From Pseudomonadota bacterium (lineage in GTDB: Bacteria > Desulfobacterota > WTBG01 > JAPLJA01), in NCBI GenBank assembly GCA_026388815.1, contig JAPLJA010000033.1, positions 1 through 64,000 on the forward strand: 64,000 nucleotides of DNA. Reading direction: 5' to 3'. A model generated the notes under the pieces. The model was not told the DNA's origin, did no database searches, and saw only the letters and a list, made by a program, of their open reading frames with translations. The translations under genes and the position numbers were made by a program. Below, piece by piece: positions 60,595 to 64,000 of this stretch (within the stretch, counting starts at the first letter, position 1; each line of letters begins with the position of its first letter).

Positions 60595-62346
60595 ATGAAC
60601 ATTATTGTCTGCCTCCTAACATCACTTCTGCTCAATCTCTATGGTGTGGACTGGGGTCTTCCATCTCCGAAGAAGACTGCGCTCGTTTTTCCCGTGGCCA
60701 GGGAAAATGAAAAATTGTTCGGCATGCTGAAAGAGGGGATGAGCAACAAGCAATCTGAAGCGATGCATTCTTTCAACCGCTATGGGATGGATAATCATAA
60801 AGGTTTGGAGTTTTTTCCGGATCGGTTCCCCCGTGATGAGCGGATGCAGACCTTTCTGCGAAGCTACCTCCTTGCTACATGTCAGGAGGGAGAATATTCT
60901 GTCGTTTCCTCGGTGAGCGGCATGAAAGGATGGCGCCTGAGTCTCAATCCCCGCTTCTTCCGGTACGGCGGTTGTTTCGTCTACACGGTGGGTTTTGTGC
61001 TGAAGGTGACCTCTCTGTTTGAGTGGACCAGCCTCCCCTCTGATCTTTCGTCCTCCCTGAATAACCCTGATGCAGTAAGAAGGGTATACATCGCCGGAAG
61101 GCTGGTGATGGTTATTGCGGTCATGCTGAGCTGCCTTCTCCTCTACCTCCTCGGCAAGAGCCTGTACGGGAGGGAAGCAGGGCTCCTTGCTGCCCTCGCC
61201 TTCGGGGTTTCACCCGGCGTGGTTGCATCCGCCCATACCATGAAGCCGTATATCTTCGGGGTATGTTTTATCCTCCTCTTTCTCATGTGCACCGTGAAGA
61301 TGAAAAACAGTGGCACCCGGTACTCATACGTTCTTGCGGGCATCTTTCTGGGACTCGCTGCCGGCTCGTCTCTCTCTTTCCTCATCTTCTTCTTTCACCT
61401 CTTCATCTGCCACCTGCTCCGCACGCCAAAAGGGGGAATAAGGGCATATGCCGCCTCTCTCAAGGAGGGCAATTTTCTCCTCGCTCTCGGCTCCGTGCTC
61501 CTTGCTCTCCTGCTCACCAACCCCCACTACCTCCTCTCCTGCAGAGAGGTGTTCACCGAGATGAGTTTCCGGATACAGCAGGTATCTTTTTCTCTCTCTT
61601 CAGAGCAGGCGGGTCAGTTTGCATTTTCCTTTTTCTGGATGATCCATGGTATTACTCTTTCACTGATTATTGCCGTCGGCCTGTTCTTTTCGCTGACCAG
61701 AGGCAGGGAGTACTGGTTTCTTCCCCTGCTCCCGGTTCTCTATTTCTTGCTGATGTCTGCAATCGTTGATACGGGGGATCAAACCTACCTGGATTTTTCG
61801 CTCTCTTTAGTCCCCTTTACCGCTCTCCTTGCCGGTATTGGCGCTCAGAACCTCCTCGCATTCCAAAAAAGGTGGATCAGGGTCCTTCTTCTCCTCGTGC
61901 TAACAGTAACTTTTTTCCATTCCCTCCTCTACTCCTATAACTTCAAGCAGGATACATCACAGGACAGCACTTTTTACCGGGCAGGGGCGTGGATTAATCA
62001 CACTGTTCCGCAGGGATCGAGTATCGGACTCCTGCATACCTTTACGCCGACAACCACACCCCCCTTTGATTTCAGAAAATTCCGAATCGCTATCTATGCA
62101 CCCCAGGATCTCTCCTCACGTAAAACACAGCTCTCTCAATATTTTATTTCCGCCAGGCGGATTGATGATCTCCTTGTCCCCCATTATCAGCTCTTACAGT
62201 CCTTTTCCCCTTCATGGCCTCTTTCAACGTTAGGATTCAAAGATCATTTTACCAGGGCTAATCCACCGGTATTCATCTATAAGAGAATTCAGGAGTCAGG
62301 CGCCAGAATTCAGAATCAAAGTGGAGAGCAACTACCGCCATTTTAA
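60595..62346 (+). CDS. Polytopic membrane glycosyltransferase-like protein (GT39/PMT type)
   Basis: 583 residues with about ten hydrophobic helices. The short first loop GVDWGLPSPKKT and the later AAGSSLSFLIFFFHLFI and LLALLLTNPHYL helices resemble bacterial GT39 (ArnT/PMT-like) enzymes, which use polyprenyl-phosphate sugars in the periplasm. The next gene encodes a Dpm1-like enzyme that could make that donor. Composition is GC-richer than the preceding 40 kb. The last 18 or so residues (IQESGARIQNQSGEQ) are encoded by a short repeat element rather than by the original gene. No clear ribosome site. Confidence 0.7.
   Translation: MNIIVCLLTSLLLNLYGVDWGLPSPKKTALVFPVARENEKLFGMLKEGMSNKQSEAMHSFNRYGMDNHKGLEFFPDRFPRDERMQTFLRSYLLATCQEGEYSVVSSVSGMKGWRLSLNPRFFRYGGCFVYTVGFVLKVTSLFEWTSLPSDLSSSLNNPDAVRRVYIAGRLVMVIAVMLSCLLLYLLGKSLYGREAGLLAALAFGVSPGVVASAHTMKPYIFGVCFILLFLMCTVKMKNSGTRYSYVLAGIFLGLAAGSSLSFLIFFFHLFICHLLRTPKGGIRAYAASLKEGNFLLALGSVLLALLLTNPHYLLSCREVFTEMSFRIQQVSFSLSSEQAGQFAFSFFWMIHGITLSLIIAVGLFFSLTRGREYWFLPLLPVLYFLLMSAIVDTGDQTYLDFSLSLVPFTALLAGIGAQNLLAFQKRWIRVLLLLVLTVTFFHSLLYSYNFKQDTSQDSTFYRAGAWINHTVPQGSSIGLLHTFTPTTTPPFDFRKFRIAIYAPQDLSSRKTQLSQYFISARRIDDLLVPHYQLLQSFSPSWPLSTLGFKDHFTRANPPVFIYKRIQESGARIQNQSGEQLPPF
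62285..62320. repeat. Short repeat forming the C-terminal codons of the membrane GT gene
   Basis: GAATTCAGGAGTCAGG and CCAGAATTCAGAATC: the word GAATTCAG occurs twice around GGAGTCAGGCGC. It resembles the AGGAGT-rich element 100 nt downstream. Confidence 0.55.
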
Positions 62347-62420
62347 ATACAGGGAGGATATTCCGTGAAGAAAATGCTTCCCTTGAATTTTTTAGAGATG
62401 AGTGTTAAATAACAATTAAT

Positions 62421-62494
62421 GAGTTCAGGAGTGGGAGAGTCAGGGAGTTTTTCATAGAGCTCTTGAACTCCGCAACTCGCTAACTCCGTAACTA
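62421..62494. repeat. AACTCCG-type word repeat with hairpin
   Basis: GAGTTCAGGAG (62421-62431) pairs imperfectly with CTCTTGAACTC (62460-62470). It is followed by four degenerate copies of an AACTCCG word (AACTCCGCAACTCGCTAACTCCGTAACT). It lies between the membrane GT and Dpm1-like genes and contains no gene. Confidence 0.65.
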
Positions 62495-62505
62495 ATGATT
62501 TATTT

Positions 62506-63234
62506 ATGGATCAGAATACTTTAATACTCATACCCGCCTTTAATGAGGAGAAAAATATTAAACAGGTAATCTCCGGTATAAAGCAACTCTGGCCGGAAAC
62601 ACATATTCTGGTTGTAAATGACGGTTCCAGAGATGATACAGCTTCAGTTGCTCTGAAGATCGGTGGAGAGGTGATCAGTCTTCCTTTTAACTTAGGCTAT
62701 GGTGTGGCCTTACAGACCGGTTATAAGTATGCTATAAACAAGGACTATAAATATCTTATCCAGATGGATGGGGATGGACAGCACGACCCTGCTTATATAG
62801 ATGACCTGCTTAAAGTGGTTACATTGAACGAGGCAGATGTGGCCATTGGTTCAAGATTCTCTTCCGAGGAGAAAAGGGGTACCTACAGGGCGGGATTTTT
62901 CAAGAAGATAGGCATGAAGTTGTTTGGCCTGATTACTTCCATCCTCATCGGTCAGAAGGTTACTGATCCAACTACTGGTTACCAGGCGATGAATAGAAGG
63001 GTCTTAGAATTTTTTGTAAGTGATATCTATCCAGTGGATTTCCCAGATGCAGATGTCCTCATTATGCTCCATCGGGCAGGTTTTAGAATCAGAGAAGTGC
63101 CTGTGGCTATGCACCAGAGCGTAAACAACAGGTCTATGCACCGCGGCCTGGTTCCTCTCTACTATGTGTTCAAGATGTTTCTCTCGATATTTGTGGAACT
63201 GCTGCGCAAGATGCCGAGGAGGGAAGTACAATAA
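62506..63234 (+). CDS. Dolichol-phosphate mannosyltransferase-like GT2 (Dpm1/ArnC type)
   Basis: 242 residues: LILIPAFNEEKNIKQVISGI, VVNDGSRDDTASVA, LGYGVALQTGYKYA, QMDGDGQHDPAYID (DXD, about residue 88) and TDPTTGYQAMNRRVLEFF, the standard Dpm1-like order. It would load a sugar onto a polyprenyl phosphate carrier in the cytoplasmic leaflet. The preceding GT39-like protein may use that product. A repeat array follows immediately. Confidence 0.9.
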   Translation: MDQNTLILIPAFNEEKNIKQVISGIKQLWPETHILVVNDGSRDDTASVALKIGGEVISLPFNLGYGVALQTGYKYAINKDYKYLIQMDGDGQHDPAYIDDLLKVVTLNEADVAIGSRFSSEEKRGTYRAGFFKKIGMKLFGLITSILIGQKVTDPTTGYQAMNRRVLEFFVSDIYPVDFPDADVLIMLHRAGFRIREVPVAMHQSVNNRSMHRGLVPLYYVFKMFLSIFVELLRKMPRREVQ

Positions 63235-63250
63235 AAGTCATGCGTCAAAC

Positions 63251-63488
63251 GGTTGGGCAGCTGGTCTCGGTAGACGTAAAGGGTTATGGGTCCACGCAAC
63301 CGATTAACGATAGACGAAACGAGCCTCGCAACCGTATAACGAATAACTTTTTAAAAGGTTGCGCAGCTGGTCTCGGTAGACGTAAAGGGTTATGGGTCCA
63401 CGCAACCGATTAACGATAGACGAAACGAGTCGCGCAACCGTATAACGAATAACTTTTTAGAAGGTTGCGCAGATGGTCTCGGTAGATG
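63251..63488. repeat. 106-nt tandem repeat, 2.25 units, leading into the S23-like gene
   Basis: Unit 1 (63251-63356) and unit 2 (63357-63462) are both 106 nt and differ at four positions. Unit 3 starts at 63463 (GGTTGCGCAGATGGTC) and is interrupted by the gene at 63499. Inside each unit the words CGCAACCGATTAACGA and CGCAACCGTATAACGA are near copies, and GGTTGCG is their inverted counterpart. Not a CRISPR: there are no unique spacers. Confidence 0.9.
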
Positions 63489-63498
63489 TTGAACATAT

Positions 63499-63948
63499 AT
63501 GGATGAAGTAAAAAAACCAATAAGGAGTTTTCACGATCTGGAGGTATACCAAAGTACCTATGAAGCAATGCTAACAGTGTTTAAAAATATTTTGCCAAAG
63601 CTGCCTAAGGAAGAAGAATATGACCTGAAGGATCAACTCCGCCGTTCAGCAAAAGCGATCCCGCGGTTAATAGCTGAGGGACATTCTAAAAGGCATCAGA
63701 AAAGGGGTTTTCAGAAATACCTCGATGATGCAATGACTGAATCGAACGAAACCATAGTTTCCATAACACAAGCTCGTGACCTGTACGGAAGTTGTGTTGA
63801 TGTCACTTTGTGTAATGAGCTGATTAATATCTATGATAAAACGAGCAGACAGTTGTATAATTTTTCTGTAGCCTGGACTAAGTTCAATGAACGCAAGGAG
63901 TCCACGCAACCGATTAACGATAGACGAAACGAGTCGCGCAACCTTTAA
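63499..63948 (+). CDS. Four-helix-bundle protein, S23/IVP family
   Basis: 149 residues. SFHDLEVYQSTYEAMLTVFK, the LRRSAKAIPRLIAEGH centre and the YLDDAMTESNETI helix are hallmarks of the four-helix-bundle family first seen in 23S rRNA intervening sequences, which is related to the Avd proteins of diversity-generating retroelements. Its function is unknown; a nucleic-acid-binding role is suspected because of its positive charge. The last 15 residues (STQPINDRRNESRNL) are encoded by the same repeat that precedes the gene, so the gene sits within a repeat unit. Confidence 0.85.
   Translation: MDEVKKPIRSFHDLEVYQSTYEAMLTVFKNILPKLPKEEEYDLKDQLRRSAKAIPRLIAEGHSKRHQKRGFQKYLDDAMTESNETIVSITQARDLYGSCVDVTLCNELINIYDKTSRQLYNFSVAWTKFNERKESTQPINDRRNESRNL
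63900..63943. repeat. Right part of the interrupted 106-nt repeat unit
   Basis: These 44 nt are identical to bases 63396-63439 of unit 2. They provide the C-terminal codons of the S23-like gene and most of the sequence up to its stop. Bases 63949-64000 contain nothing recognisable apart from one more GATTAACG word. Confidence 0.9.
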
Positions 63949-64000
63949 TTACGATTAACGGGTATTTAGAACGATGCCACTGAGGCAAAAAATCTTCGTC

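Noticed and set aside
63251-63488. Tandem repeat considered as a CRISPR array
   Set aside because: Units are 106 nt and contiguous, without unique spacers, and no cas genes are in the window.
63499-63948. Four-helix protein considered as Avd of a diversity-generating retroelement
   Set aside because: No reverse transcriptase, template repeat or variable repeat is visible nearby; the resemblance is at family level only.

Overview
The window looks like a chromosomal segment of a Gram-negative bacterium. The first two genes are the end of a type II secretion operon (a GspM-like protein and the outer-membrane secretin GspD), and nearly everything after 14.4 kb makes or modifies a surface glycan. 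The many radical SAM enzymes suggest an anaerobic or facultative lifestyle. The lineage (a Desulfobacterota or Nitrospirota type is my guess) cannot be settled from this sequence alone.

Layout. (1) 0-2.7 kb: gspM end and gspD, closed by a hairpin terminator. (2) 2.8-9.5 kb: a tightly coupled operon with a B12-type radical SAM enzyme, three NDP-sugar epimerases/dehydratases, a cupin sugar epimerase, a GT2 glycosyltransferase and a SPASM-type radical SAM protein. It ends at a bidirectional terminator. (3) 9.5-14.3 kb, mostly minus strand: two paralogous membrane-anchored ferrochelatase-like proteins flanking a RelB/YafQ toxin-antitoxin pair, then a protein of unknown function. (4) 14.4-63.2 kb, all plus strand: a MarR-like/Rossmann fusion regulator, a GT4, then a long mosaic glycan locus. 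The locus holds two NeuB-type nonulosonate synthases, three nucleotidylyltransferases of SpsF/NeuA type, a PseG/SpsG-like hydrolase, a KdsC-like phosphatase, DegT-family and HisC-like aminotransferases, a PIG-L deacetylase, WbqC, a fused ABC exporter, a NodU-type carbamoyltransferase, a formyltransferase, a sulfotransferase, six methyltransferases and eight further radical SAM enzymes. (5) 63.2-64 kb: a 106-nt tandem repeat interrupted by a four-helix-bundle (S23-like) gene.

How it fits together. Nucleotide-sugar epimerases, aminotransferases and a deacetylase could make an amino-sugar precursor. PseG/SpsG-like and NeuB enzymes would turn it into nonulosonic (sialic/pseudaminic/legionaminic-like) acids, and NeuA-like enzymes would activate these with CMP. 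GT2, GT4, DUF115/GT42-like and LIC12162-like transferases would assemble the glycan and the ABC protein would flip it. Formyl, carbamoyl, sulfo and methyl transferases plus ten radical SAM proteins across the whole window suggest an unusually heavily decorated glycan. I see no Wzx, Wzy or initiating sugar-phosphate transferase here, so the assembly route is open.

The locus is a mosaic. Base composition changes by block (GC-richer at both ends, AT-rich at 22.6-26.3, 43.9-45.6, 48.6-50.4 and 54.3-60.4 kb). Broken genes sit at block junctions: an aminotransferase N-terminus at 16.4 kb, an oxidoreductase N-terminus at 22.5 kb, and an aminotransferase/GT4 chimera at 56.3-56.8 kb. Several short word-like repeats occur between genes and, in two genes, inside the reading frame.
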